A stretch of 54,135 nt of DNA from assembly GCA_016875715.1 (NCBI GenBank), contig VGOZ01000010.1, positions 1 through 54,135 of the forward strand, written 5' to 3'. The DNA is from Chloroflexota bacterium (lineage in GTDB: Bacteria; Chloroflexota; UBA6077; FW602-bin22). Both the position numbers and the translations under genes were made by a program. The notes beneath the pieces are model-generated. The model did not search any database. It was given only the letters and a program-made list of their open reading frames with translations, and had not been told where the DNA came from. Of the stretch, positions 25,039 through 33,340 are shown piece by piece. Within the stretch, counting starts at the first letter, position 1. Every line of letters begins with the position of its first letter.

Positions 25039-26445
25039 CTACGGACGCGACTTGTCCAGGACTTCCGGGACTCCGGTATGGATCTTGTCGAAGAACGCCT
25101 TGTTTGGCTGTTCCCGGCCGAGCACGAGCGCCTCGTACAGCGGATCGATAACCCGCTGCACCTCGGGACCGCGGAAGTTGAACGGCAGAATCGTCGGCTC
25201 AGCCTCCTTCATCACGGTCGCGGTGTTCTTCTGTACGCCTTCTGGATACTCGAGGCCGACCAACTCGGGCGACTCATACACGTCAGCCCGGCCCCCGGGC
25301 GTCGCGGACTTGTTGCCAGTCTGCTTGCCGAGAGTGATGCCGGACTCTTTGCTCGTCATGACCTTGACGTACTTCCACGCGATGTCGGGGATCTTTGAGA
25401 ACTTGGTGACCCCCACAGCATCCGCCTGAGCGAGCGAGCCACGTTGGCCGCCGGGCCCCTTCGGCGCCACCGACATGCCCCACTTGAACTTTTCGATCTT
25501 CTGGTAGGCCGCTTTGGTGCCGACGTTGGCGCGGAAGATGGCAAGCTTTCCATTCAGGAATGCCGCCGACGGATCAGGATTTGTAGCGAGCGGGCTCATC
25601 CCCACCTTATGCACGTTGTGCATGTCGTGAATCCACTTCCAGCCGGCCTGGACCTTTTCCTCATTGAGGCGGGACTTCTTGCCATCGGCCGAGAACAGGT
25701 CGCCCTTGCCCATGAAGCGCGACATAATGATGTAGAACTCCATGTCGCGCCCGGGGTTCGACCACCCGAACGTCTCGACATCGGTGCCGGCCATCTTGTG
25801 GCTCGACGTCGCCGCCGCGACAAGATCGTCGTAGGACGATTCGTTGGTCGGGATCTTCGCGTTGCCGGCGCGGAGAGCGTCGATGTTGTGGAAGATGCCG
25901 ACACGGCTGGGGTGTCCCTTGAAAGGCAGCGCGCCCAGCTTCCCATCAAGCGAGAGCAGGTCGATTGTGAACTTGTAATACACGCCGAGATCGAACTTCT
26001 CGTCGGCGACGAACTTGTCGAGCGGGATCGCGATCCCACTCGCAAAGAACAAATGGAAGATCGAGTCACCGGTAAAGTTGTGGATGACGTCGCCGAGATC
26101 GCCCGCCGCCACCATCGTCTGCATCTTCTGCACGTGCTCGGCGTGCGGGACCTGGATCATCTCGATCTTGACGTTGTTCTCTTGCTCGAACTTCGGATTG
26201 ATCGCTGGCCAGAGGTCCTCCTCCGGCCCGGAGCGGACGTGCAGCCGGAACGGCGCGGGCGCACCGGCGACCGGTTCGCTCGCCGCCGGAGCGACAATCG
26301 GCGCGGCGGGCTTGGCGGCCTCGCCCGGCTTGGCTGGAGCGGTCGTTGCGGTCGGCGCGGGCGGGGCACAGGCCGCGGCGGCAAGCAGTACCGCGCTGGC
26401 CGCGCCCCCAAACAACAGTGCGCGACGGCTGATTCCTCTGGTCAC
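25039..26445 (-). CDS. Extracellular sugar-binding lipoprotein of the ABC importer
   Basis: A 468-residue family-1 solute-binding protein. The leader is twin-Arg-like (ISRRALLFGG), followed by a hydrophobic stretch and a lipobox ending LAAAAC, so it is probably exported and lipid-anchored. A Pro/Ala linker follows, then the two-lobed binding domain with typical pieces (EQENNVKIEMIQVPH, AAGDLGDVIHNF, LGALPFKGHP, AAFLNGKLAIFRANVG). The GTG at 26445 lies ten bases after GGAGGAAA; an in-frame start further up would add residues before the leader. It is the first gene of the importer operon and is divergent from the LLM oxidoreductase, so both are probably controlled from the shared 157-base region. 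Confidence 0.92.
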   Translation of the reverse strand: MTRGISRRALLFGGAASAVLLAAAACAPPAPTATTAPAKPGEAAKPAAPIVAPAASEPVAGAPAPFRLHVRSGPEEDLWPAINPKFEQENNVKIEMIQVPHAEHVQKMQTMVAAGDLGDVIHNFTGDSIFHLFFASGIAIPLDKFVADEKFDLGVYYKFTIDLLSLDGKLGALPFKGHPSRVGIFHNIDALRAGNAKIPTNESSYDDLVAAATSSHKMAGTDVETFGWSNPGRDMEFYIIMSRFMGKGDLFSADGKKSRLNEEKVQAGWKWIHDMHNVHKVGMSPLATNPDPSAAFLNGKLAIFRANVGTKAAYQKIEKFKWGMSVAPKGPGGQRGSLAQADAVGVTKFSKIPDIAWKYVKVMTSKESGITLGKQTGNKSATPGGRADVYESPELVGLEYPEGVQKNTATVMKEAEPTILPFNFRGPEVQRVIDPLYEALVLGREQPNKAFFDKIHTGVPEVLDKSRP

Positions 26446-26530
26446 GGTCGTTCGCTTTCCTCCATAGCGCTCGCACCACGCTGGGTGCGCAAGCCGCGCC
26501 ACTACACGAGTCAGCGGGCTCGGATTGCCT

Positions 26531-26568
26531 TACGGGTACACTACGGGTGACACTACGCGCATACACTC
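26531..26568. promoter_or_regulatory. Three tandem near-repeats in the divergent promoter region
   Basis: TACGGGTACAC, TACGGGTGACAC and TACGCGCATACAC follow one another without gap, growing from 11 to 13 bases. They lie between the divergent binding-protein and LLM oxidoreductase genes. Roughly helical spacing suggests binding of a regulator, but no regulator gene is adjacent. Confidence 0.45.
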
Positions 26569-26602
26569 GCGGTCGAACCTGCCGCAGGGGTCATGTTGCG
26601 AA

Positions 26603-27463
26603 ATGCAGCTCGGTGCAGTGCTCTCCCAGGGTGAGGTCGCGACCGATCCCGACGCGCTCCGCGCGTACATCCACGCGGTGGATGCACTCGGTTACGACTT
26701 TCTGGTCGTATCCGACCACGTCGTGGGCAGCGACCCGAACGCGCACCCGGAGTTGGAGCGTGTGTACCCGATCGAGGCGTACCTCCACGAGGCGATGACG
26801 CTGCTCGCCTTCATCGCCGGGGTCGCGCCACGGCTCGGTCTACTGACGAGCGTCATCATTCTGCCCCAGCGACAGACGGTCCTGGCGGCGAAACAGGCGG
26901 TCGAGATCGATCTCCTCACGGGCGGGAGGTTCCGCTTCGGCGTCGGCATCGGCTGGAACCCGGTCGAGTTCGAGGCACTCGGCATCCCATTCCGCTCCCG
27001 TGCCCGGCGCTTCGAGGAACAGATCGCGCTGATGCGACGCTACTGGACCGAGCGGCTGGTCACCTTCGCTGGCAACTTCGATCGGGCCACAGCCGCCGGT
27101 CTGAATCCCCTCCCCGTGCAGCGTCCCATCCCTGTGTGGGTCGGCGCGCACACCGAACCGGCGGTCCGCCGCGCCACAAGGATCGCCGACGGCTACCTTC
27201 CGCTGCGGCCGCTCGAGGGCGGGTGGGACGCAACGATGGAGCGCATCGATGGTTGGCTGGCCGAGGCTGGTCGCACGCGCGCCTCGTTCGGCATCGAGGG
27301 CCGGGTCGATGCGGGTCAGGGCACACCGGATGGATGGAACGAGACAGCCGCGATGTGGCGCCGCTTCGGCGCGTCTCACTTGAGTGTCGCGACCGGCGGT
27401 GTCGGCGGTGTGGATGCGCATGTCGCCCGGCTGCGCCAGGTGCGCGCGATCGTTTCGACCTGA
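26603..27463 (+). CDS. LLM-class (F420-type) flavin-dependent oxidoreductase
   Basis: A 286-residue luciferase-like monooxygenase fold protein. Typical segments: ALGYDFLVVSDHVVGSDPN at the first strands, LGLLTSVIILPQRQ, then AVEIDLLTGGRFRFGVGIGW, the hallmark of the TIGR-type F420 family, and PIPVWVGAHTEPAVRRA. The ATG at 26603 is the conserved start (MQLGAVLSQGE); in-frame sequence upstream lacks homology. Members in Chloroflexota and Actinobacteria use F420H2 or FMNH2 to reduce or oxygenate organic substrates. Its divergent placement from the sugar importer may be coincidental. Confidence 0.92.
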   Translation: MQLGAVLSQGEVATDPDALRAYIHAVDALGYDFLVVSDHVVGSDPNAHPELERVYPIEAYLHEAMTLLAFIAGVAPRLGLLTSVIILPQRQTVLAAKQAVEIDLLTGGRFRFGVGIGWNPVEFEALGIPFRSRARRFEEQIALMRRYWTERLVTFAGNFDRATAAGLNPLPVQRPIPVWVGAHTEPAVRRATRIADGYLPLRPLEGGWDATMERIDGWLAEAGRTRASFGIEGRVDAGQGTPDGWNETAAMWRRFGASHLSVATGGVGGVDAHVARLRQVRAIVST

Positions 27464-27475
27464 GACAGAGTCGTG

Positions 27476-27769
27476 ATGCTCCGCCACGATCCGCTCAAGC
27501 AGACGATCCTTCGCGCGGCGGACGGTCGGCGGTGGGTCGTGACGACCGCCACGCAGGTGGGCGCTTATGTCACGACTGCTAGGCCGACGGGGTGCGATCT
27601 TCGTCCCCGGTTCACCCGGCACGCGCTGAATCTCGCGAACGCGCTCGCTCAGCACGCCCATATGTGCGCTCGCATCCGCCGTGGGGAGGATGCTGCAGCG
27701 GTCGGGCGCCCCGCGGTTCGGCCGGTGGGACCGGGCCCCGTCCAGACTGGTCGCATTGCGCGTGTATGA
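27476..27769 (+). CDS. Hypothetical protein
   Basis: A 97-residue frame nine bases or so after the LLM gene, starting at an ATG (or the adjacent GTG). The first third (MLRHDPLKQTILRAADGRR, then WVVTTATQVGAYVTTA) has good codon bias and looks like real protein. The rest is richer in Arg and Pro and less convincing, so a frameshift near 27590 is possible. No family recognised; it might belong to the operon with the next gene. Confidence 0.3.
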   Translation: MLRHDPLKQTILRAADGRRWVVTTATQVGAYVTTARPTGCDLRPRFTRHALNLANALAQHAHMCARIRRGEDAAAVGRPAVRPVGPGPVQTGRIARV

Positions 27770-27778
27770 TGGGGTGAG

Positions 27779-28096
27779 GTGGCCTATTACCTCGTTCGCG
27801 CCCGATCGAAGCCGTCTCTGCTCGGTGAACTGCGCGCGCGACTCGACCGCGATGACTTGCGGCCGCTCCGGCCGTTTGGCGAGGCGATCACCGTCGGCCT
27901 GAACGGCGCCCGACTCGATCCCGAGTCCGGCGAGGCCATCTGGGAGGAGGAGGACTACTGCTCCCCACCGCTGGCGATGGAACGCGCGGCGGTGCTCGAT
28001 CGCTACTTCGAGGATCTCGCCGTGGAGCGACTCGAACGCGGGATCGGCTGGTCGCGCATCACCGCGTTGCCGTCGTTGTGGGACAAGGAGTCCTGA
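27779..28096 (+). CDS. Conserved hypothetical small protein
   Basis: A 105-residue soluble protein beginning at a GTG. It has clear coding bias and a distinctive acidic and aromatic patch (SGEAIWEEEDYCSPPLAMER). No membrane or signal segment and no known catalytic motif is visible. I have a vague memory of similar short proteins in Chloroflexota genomes next to oxidoreductases but cannot name a family. It is followed after three bases by an SDR gene and is probably cotranscribed with it. Confidence 0.6.
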   Translation: MAYYLVRARSKPSLLGELRARLDRDDLRPLRPFGEAITVGLNGARLDPESGEAIWEEEDYCSPPLAMERAAVLDRYFEDLAVERLERGIGWSRITALPSLWDKES

Positions 28097-28099
28097 CGG

Positions 28100-28921
28100 T
28101 TGCCCGGAATACCGCCAGACATAGCCTCCCGTCGTCGGGGCGACCGGGTTGCCGGCAAGGTCGCGATCGTCACAGGCGCTGGGGCCGGCATCGGACGCGA
28201 AGCGGCGCGCCTCCTGGGCAAGGAGGGAGCGCGCGTCGTGGTGGCGAATCGCTCGCCGGATGCGGGGAATGAGACCGTGCGCCTCATCGCGTCGGATGGC
28301 GGCGAGGCGGTGTTCGTCGCCACGGATGTGGGCCGCGAGGAGAGCTGCATCGCGCTGGTCGGCGAGACGGTCCGTCGCTTCGGACGGGTCGACATCCTGG
28401 TGAACAACGCCGCGATCTATCCGCGGGGGACGCTCGTGGGGACGACGATCCCGTTCTGGCGTGAGATCATGGCCGTCAATCTCGAGGGCCCCTTCGTGCT
28501 CTGCCGCGAGATCGTTCCGCTGATGGTGCGCCACGGCGGAGGCTCGATCGTCAACGTCGGCTCGCTCAACGGGCTCGCCGGCGCGGCCAACCTGACCGCC
28601 TACTCGGTATCGAAGGGCGGTCTGCTCACGCTCACACGGAACGTCGCCGCGGCCCACACCCGCGATGGCGTGCGGGCGAACTACCTGGTACCCGGGTGGA
28701 ACATCACGGAGACGGAGAAGGTCGTTCAGGCTCAGGAGGGCCACGACGCGGCGTGGCTCGCCGAGAACGAGCGGAGGCAGGCGGGTGGCCGCTACTCCGT
28801 GCCAGCGGACGCGGCGTACGCGATCCTGTGGCTCGCCTCGGACGAGTCGATCTTCGTCAACGGGGCCATCATCAACACCGACGGTGGCGCCGCGACGCTA
28901 CTGAGCGCGCCGCGCGGCTGA
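28100..28921 (+). CDS. Short-chain dehydrogenase/reductase
   Basis: A 273-residue classical SDR. The nucleotide loop is TGAGAGIG, followed by ANRS at the end of strand 2 (NADP preference likely), the NNAA motif (LVNNAAIYP), the catalytic Ser at NVGSLNG, and YSVSK as the YxxxK pair. The C-terminus INTDGGAAT is the usual oligomer strand. The TTG at 28100 follows AAGGAG nine bases upstream, at the stop of the preceding gene; this adds some 15 residues before the fold. The substrate is unknown. Confidence 0.9.
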   Translation: MPGIPPDIASRRRGDRVAGKVAIVTGAGAGIGREAARLLGKEGARVVVANRSPDAGNETVRLIASDGGEAVFVATDVGREESCIALVGETVRRFGRVDILVNNAAIYPRGTLVGTTIPFWREIMAVNLEGPFVLCREIVPLMVRHGGGSIVNVGSLNGLAGAANLTAYSVSKGGLLTLTRNVAAAHTRDGVRANYLVPGWNITETEKVVQAQEGHDAAWLAENERRQAGGRYSVPADAAYAILWLASDESIFVNGAIINTDGGAATLLSAPRG

Positions 28922-28930
28922 GCGAGGCGA

Positions 28931-29272
28931 TCAGGGGATGACATCGATCGTGCCGAGGAGGACCGCGTCACCGCCACGATCCACGCCCGACACGAGCGGA
29001 AGACGCCTGCCGCTGGCGAGCTCGTACAGGTCGTAGCCGACCTCGTAGCGTCCCGGTGGCATCTCAGCAGGGATGGCCAGGACGCGCTCGTCGACGATCG
29101 TCTCACCTGGCTGCCAAGCATTGGTCGGGTCGCGGCCGCCGGCCGGCAGCCCGTCAGCTCCGGCGCGTTACCGCCGATCGCCGTCGAGCAGGTGCAGGAA
29201 GACGGTGACGGTGCCGGGGGCGCCAGAGCATCGTCGTCACGGAACCGTCACACGGGCGCGGCTCTCGGTCAT
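28931..29272 (-). pseudogene. C-terminal beta-domain remnant of a large membrane-protein family, with two stop codons
   Basis: A 114-codon frame from an ATG at 29272 to the TGA at 28931 with an internal TGA at 29237-29239 and a TAA at 29168-29170. Sequence on both sides stays in frame and is family-like: TVTVFLHLLDGDRR, then AGADGLPAGGRDPTN and WQPGETIVDERVLAIP, ending PPGRYEVGYDLYELASGRRL. This pattern is the soluble C-terminal domain found at the end of some glycosyltransferase-like multispanning proteins in Chloroflexota (from memory). The membrane part is missing. It lies convergent to the SDR gene. Confidence 0.55.
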
Positions 29273-29307
29273 AGGCGTGTTATGCGGAGTTGTCAGACTG
29301 CGAAGTG

Positions 29308-30279
29308 ATGCGTGATCTCCACGATCCCGGCCCCCGCCCCATGGATATCGGCCTCCTCCGGGCGACGCTCGATCGGGGTCTGCGCGCGGCGATCGCGACC
29401 CGGATCGGTCGCGCGCCCCGTCTCTTCGACTGGCAGCCGCGCGACGGTATGCCGCTCTGGTGTGCCGATGGCGCGATCACCTACGACGTGATCTGGCAGC
29501 ACGACGCGGACGCGCGGCGAGACGCGATCATCGGTGTCTTCGAGTCGAACGTGCAGCACAGCCGAGCGCACGCCGCGTGTCGCGCGCTGCGGCGGGCGGG
29601 CTTCGACGGGCGGCGTGGTCTGGCCGTCGTGGAGTCGTACGGCGCGTTTCCGACGATCGAGGGGCGACTTCAGTCCTTGGCGCCTGGTCCTCGCCTGGAT
29701 GAGATCGATACGGACGTAGAGGTGGCGGCCCAACGGGCCGGCCTGTGGTTGGGCGCGCTCCATCGCACCGACGTCGGTGGTTCACTCCTCGGCGCGCGTG
29801 ACATCGGCGCGGATCTCGATACGGCGGTAAGTCGGATATCGCGCGCGGCGCCGGAGTGGCGCGGCCGTCTTCTCGAACTGCGTACCGCGATCCTCGCCCG
29901 ACTCGGCCTGCAGCGCGCCGTGCCCTCCCATGGCCGCTTTGCCCCCGAGCACGTGTATGTGAGCCCGGGAATGGTCACGGTCGATGGCCTGACGGCATTC
30001 GGGCTCTGCGAGCCGGAGCGCGATCTCGGCTCTTTTATCGCCGCCGGTCTCGTCTGCGCGATGCGGGGCGGCTGCGAACTCGGACTGGTCGCGTGCCGGA
30101 ACCGCAGTTTCCTTGATGGATACCACGCCGCCGGCGGCAACGGGACGGTTGGCCGCGTGTCGCTATGGACGACGATCGCCCTTCTCGCTCGGGTATCCGA
30201 TCTCGCGCGGCTGAACCTGCTCGCGCCATCGCACGTGCCAGGGTGGCTGAACCTCTGCGCGCGAGGCGTCGCTGCCTGA
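29308..30279 (+). CDS. Aminoglycoside-phosphotransferase-fold protein, probable pseudokinase
   Basis: About 323 residues of the APH/choline-kinase-like fold. The Brenner-type motif that normally reads HGDxxxxN is here HGRFAPEH (in VPSHGRFAPEHVYVS), so the catalytic Asp and the metal-binding Asn are both replaced. The following metal motif (usually IDW or IDFE) reads TVDGLTAFGLCEPERDLG. The fold is otherwise complete, including the LGALHRTD helix. The protein may bind a ligand without phosphorylating it. I start at the ATG at 29308; a TTG at 29290 and an ATG at 29341 are alternatives. It lies 60 bases before another degenerate enzyme gene in the same direction. Confidence 0.6.
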   Translation: MRDLHDPGPRPMDIGLLRATLDRGLRAAIATRIGRAPRLFDWQPRDGMPLWCADGAITYDVIWQHDADARRDAIIGVFESNVQHSRAHAACRALRRAGFDGRRGLAVVESYGAFPTIEGRLQSLAPGPRLDEIDTDVEVAAQRAGLWLGALHRTDVGGSLLGARDIGADLDTAVSRISRAAPEWRGRLLELRTAILARLGLQRAVPSHGRFAPEHVYVSPGMVTVDGLTAFGLCEPERDLGSFIAAGLVCAMRGGCELGLVACRNRSFLDGYHAAGGNGTVGRVSLWTTIALLARVSDLARLNLLAPSHVPGWLNLCARGVAA

Positions 30280-30340
30280 CAGTGTTCCCGCCGACCTCGG
30301 CGGGAGCAAGGCGGCAGGGACCTCTTACGATCCGTGCCTC

Positions 30341-31429
30341 GTGTCTTCCAGGGAGATCTCCCGAGAGCGCATCCTCGACGGCGAGATCTTCTCGATCGCC
30401 GAATACGAGCGGCGGATTGAATTAGCGCGTCGGGCGCTCAGGGGGAGCGGGATCGACGTCGCCCTCGTCGGCGATCCCATCTCGCATTGCTACCTGACCG
30501 GTACCGCGTTACCGACAATCCGCCAGTCCGAGGCGCGTCTTCTGATCGTGCCGTCGCGTGGCGACCCGCTGTGGCTCGTTCAGGAAGAGGGAGCGGTTGA
30601 GATCGTCGCGATGACCGACATCCCATGGCGTCACTGGGATGGGCGCGGAGGTTCATCGGTTTTGGAAGGACTGATTGCCAATCGTGTGGTGGCGTGGGAC
30701 CGGTCCGCCCGCGGTCTTATCGATCTGCCCGGCGTCCGCCCGAGCGATGCCGATGGCCTCCTTCGGCGGCTTCGCGTGGCCAAGTCGAACGCCGAGCAGA
30801 CCCGACTGCGGCGCGCGGGCACGATCGCGGCCAGAGCCATGCGACGCCTCCTCACTCGGTTGAGGTCGGGAATGACCGAGCGCCAGATCGCCACGGTCGG
30901 TCGCGCCGCACTCGCGGCGGAGGGATCGCCCGATGGGGCGTGCGCCGTCAAGTGGGAAGACGGGGCGCCACGGTACCCGTCACCGCGCGCGCTACCGATC
31001 AGCGCTGGCACGCCGTTCTCCGTTTCCCTCGTAGCGGTGGTCGGAGGGTACCGGGCGCTCTGCCGGCGTGCCGCCATCGAGGGAGCCGCTGACGCGGAAG
31101 TAGGCCGGATCGTTTTTCTGGCGGATCGGCTTCACCGCGCGCTCGGTGCGGGACTGCGTGCGGGAGTGGCGCCCGCGGTTCTCCTCGGCGACCTCTCCGT
31201 GTCCCCGCAACTCTCCTGGTCGGAGGTGGCGCCCCTCATTGTCGAATCGCTCGGTCTCGCCTTCCCGGATGAGACTCTCCCCGCCGACGAGACGCTCGCT
31301 GCCGGCTCCGCGATCGTCCTGGAGCCGCCGTTCCGCCCGCGCTGGGCGGTAGCCGCCGATACGTATCTGATCTCCGCGTCCGGCGCCGAGAGCCTGACCG
31401 CGTGCCCGACCGATCTCCACGTTTTCTAG
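30341..31429 (+). CDS. M24 (creatinase/Xaa-Pro peptidase-like) protein lacking metal ligands
   Basis: A 362-residue protein with a creatinase-type N-terminal domain (ARRALRGSGIDVALVGDP, SHCYLTGTALP) and a pita-bread M24 domain. In active M24 peptidases two Asp, one His and two Glu bind metals. Here the first Asp strand reads TPFSVSLVAVVGGYRALCRR, so both Asp are lost; no GHGxG histidine motif is found; one Glu remains (VLEPPF) and the last is Ala (VAADTYL). It is therefore probably a non-catalytic relative. It starts at the GTG at 30341 and ends in TAG, 23 bases before pepF, with which it may be cotranscribed. Confidence 0.7.
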   Translation: MSSREISRERILDGEIFSIAEYERRIELARRALRGSGIDVALVGDPISHCYLTGTALPTIRQSEARLLIVPSRGDPLWLVQEEGAVEIVAMTDIPWRHWDGRGGSSVLEGLIANRVVAWDRSARGLIDLPGVRPSDADGLLRRLRVAKSNAEQTRLRRAGTIAARAMRRLLTRLRSGMTERQIATVGRAALAAEGSPDGACAVKWEDGAPRYPSPRALPISAGTPFSVSLVAVVGGYRALCRRAAIEGAADAEVGRIVFLADRLHRALGAGLRAGVAPAVLLGDLSVSPQLSWSEVAPLIVESLGLAFPDETLPADETLAAGSAIVLEPPFRPRWAVAADTYLISASGAESLTACPTDLHVF

Positions 31430-31452
31430 ACTCCGCGCTCAGGAGTTCACCT

Positions 31453-33252
31453 GTGACGATCGCCACCGCTCTCGTGCCTCGCTGGGATCTGTCCGATCTT
31501 TACCTCAGCCCTGACGATACCCGGTGGGCCTCCGACCTGGAGGCGATCCTCGGCGATGCCCGGTCGTTCGCGGACACGTATCGGGGGGCGATCGCTCGTG
31601 AGGGCGGTCCGGAGGCGGCCCATCTTCTCGCCGCCCTGATCGCCTACGAGGATTTACAGGAACGCGCCTCGCGCGCGGGCGCTTACGCGCGGCTCCTCTA
31701 CTCGGTGGATACGCGCGATGAGGTGATCCGCGAACTCGTCAACCGGGCCGAGCGCTTCTCGACCGAACTGCGCAATCATCTTCTGTTCTTCGACCTGGAG
31801 TGGCTCGATGTGGCCGAGGCCGACGCGGCGCGACTGATGGCGGAACCATCTCTGAGCGGATATGCAAACTACCTGCGGCGCGAGCGGCTCGATCTGCCGC
31901 ACAAGCTCTCTGAACCAGAGGAGCGCATCGTCAACGAGAAGGATCTGACGGGGCGCCGGGCGTGGTCGCGCTTCTTCCAGGAGACGACGAGCGCACTGAC
32001 GTTTGCCTTGCCGGAAGGCGACGGCACCCGCACGGCGACGCTCTCGGAGACGCTGGCCCGCATGTACGAGCCAGACCGGGAGACGCGGCGCCAGGCACAC
32101 GACGCGCTCTACGCGGTGCTGGAGCAGAACGCGGCGGTCCTCACGTTCACCTTCGACACGCTGGTGCAGGATCACCTGACGATGGATCGGATCCGCCGTC
32201 ACCCCGACCCGATGCACGAGCGCCATCTCGCCAACGACATCGCGCCGGAAGCCGTTCGGGCGATGATGCGGGTGGTCGAGGAGAGCTACCCCATCGCACA
32301 CCGGTACTGGCGCGCGAAGGCGGCGATGATCGGCCTTGACCGGCTCCTGACCTACGATCAGTACGCGCCGGTCGGTGGGCGGGGATCGGCGTCGTGGGAC
32401 GAAGCGCGTCGGACAGTCCTCGAGGCGCTCGATCGTTTCGATCGGCGCTTCGGCGGTCTCGCCGCCGAGTTCTACGATCGGAATTGGATCGATGCGGAAC
32501 CCCGACCCGGCAAGCGCGGCGGGGCGTTCTGCGCGTATCCCTCGCCGAAGGTCCATCCCTATGTGATGTGCAATTTCACCGGCGGCGGGCGGGACATCAC
32601 CACGATCGCGCACGAACTGGGCCACGCGATCCACGGTCAGTTCGCCCGAGGGCAGACGCTCCTGAACTACCACGCGCCGCTCCCACTGGCGGAAACCGCG
32701 TCGGTCTTCGCGGAGATGATCGTGTTCGAGGCGCTCCTGGACCAGCTCCCGGAGGGCGATGCGCGACGGGGCCTCATCGCCGGGACCATCGAGAATATCT
32801 TCGCGACAGTATTCCGCCAGAACGTTCTCACGCGCTTCGAAGAGGGCGTCTACGCCGCCCGCGGAAGCGCGCGACTAACCACCGACGGACTCGCGCGCAT
32901 CTGGATCGACGCGAATCGACCCTATTACGGCGACGCTCTCACCATGACCGATGGCTATCGCCTGGGCTGGTCCTACATCCCCCACTTCATCAACTCGCGC
33001 TTCTACTGCTACGCCTACACGTTCGGGGAACTCCTGGTTCTGGCTCTCTACGCGACCTATCGAGAGCAGGGCGCGCCGTTCGTTGCCGAATATGTCCGAC
33101 TTCTCGAATTGGGCGGCTCGGTCTCGCCCGAAGAGGCTCTCCGACCGCTGGGGGTGGACATCGCCGATCCGTCGTTCTGGCGCCGCGGCATCGCCGAGAT
33201 CGAACGGCTGATCGATCTTGTCGCCCCGGACGAACAGTACCGCAAAAGCTAG
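31453..33252 (+). CDS. pepF: Oligoendopeptidase F (M3B zinc peptidase)
   Basis: A 599-residue cytoplasmic oligopeptidase. The zinc site HELGHAIHGQ lies at about residues 387-396, and the third ligand Glu is in the segment ETASVFAEMIVFE about 25 residues later, as in all M3 peptidases. The C-terminal substrate region with YAYTFGELL is also typical. The GTG at 31453 follows AGGAG by seven bases and gives the usual start (PRWDLSDLYLSPDD); the longer frame upstream lies inside the M24-like gene. It degrades peptides of roughly 7-17 residues. The gene is intact and ends in TAG. Confidence 0.95.
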   Translation: MTIATALVPRWDLSDLYLSPDDTRWASDLEAILGDARSFADTYRGAIAREGGPEAAHLLAALIAYEDLQERASRAGAYARLLYSVDTRDEVIRELVNRAERFSTELRNHLLFFDLEWLDVAEADAARLMAEPSLSGYANYLRRERLDLPHKLSEPEERIVNEKDLTGRRAWSRFFQETTSALTFALPEGDGTRTATLSETLARMYEPDRETRRQAHDALYAVLEQNAAVLTFTFDTLVQDHLTMDRIRRHPDPMHERHLANDIAPEAVRAMMRVVEESYPIAHRYWRAKAAMIGLDRLLTYDQYAPVGGRGSASWDEARRTVLEALDRFDRRFGGLAAEFYDRNWIDAEPRPGKRGGAFCAYPSPKVHPYVMCNFTGGGRDITTIAHELGHAIHGQFARGQTLLNYHAPLPLAETASVFAEMIVFEALLDQLPEGDARRGLIAGTIENIFATVFRQNVLTRFEEGVYAARGSARLTTDGLARIWIDANRPYYGDALTMTDGYRLGWSYIPHFINSRFYCYAYTFGELLVLALYATYREQGAPFVAEYVRLLELGGSVSPEEALRPLGVDIADPSFWRRGIAEIERLIDLVAPDEQYRKS

Positions 33253-33340
33253 CCCGAAAATGCTACCGGTCTGCACGCCAGCCGATTCAACTTGACCGTA
33301 TGATTACGCCCGTGAGCATGAAGACGCGCGGCCCTGCGGG

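Noticed and set aside
26840-28744. A 634-codon open frame on the minus strand opposite the LLM and SDR genes
   Set aside because: It lies antisense to genes with clear motifs, is rich in Arg, His and Asp without any fold, and arises because GC-rich codons on one strand avoid stops on the other.
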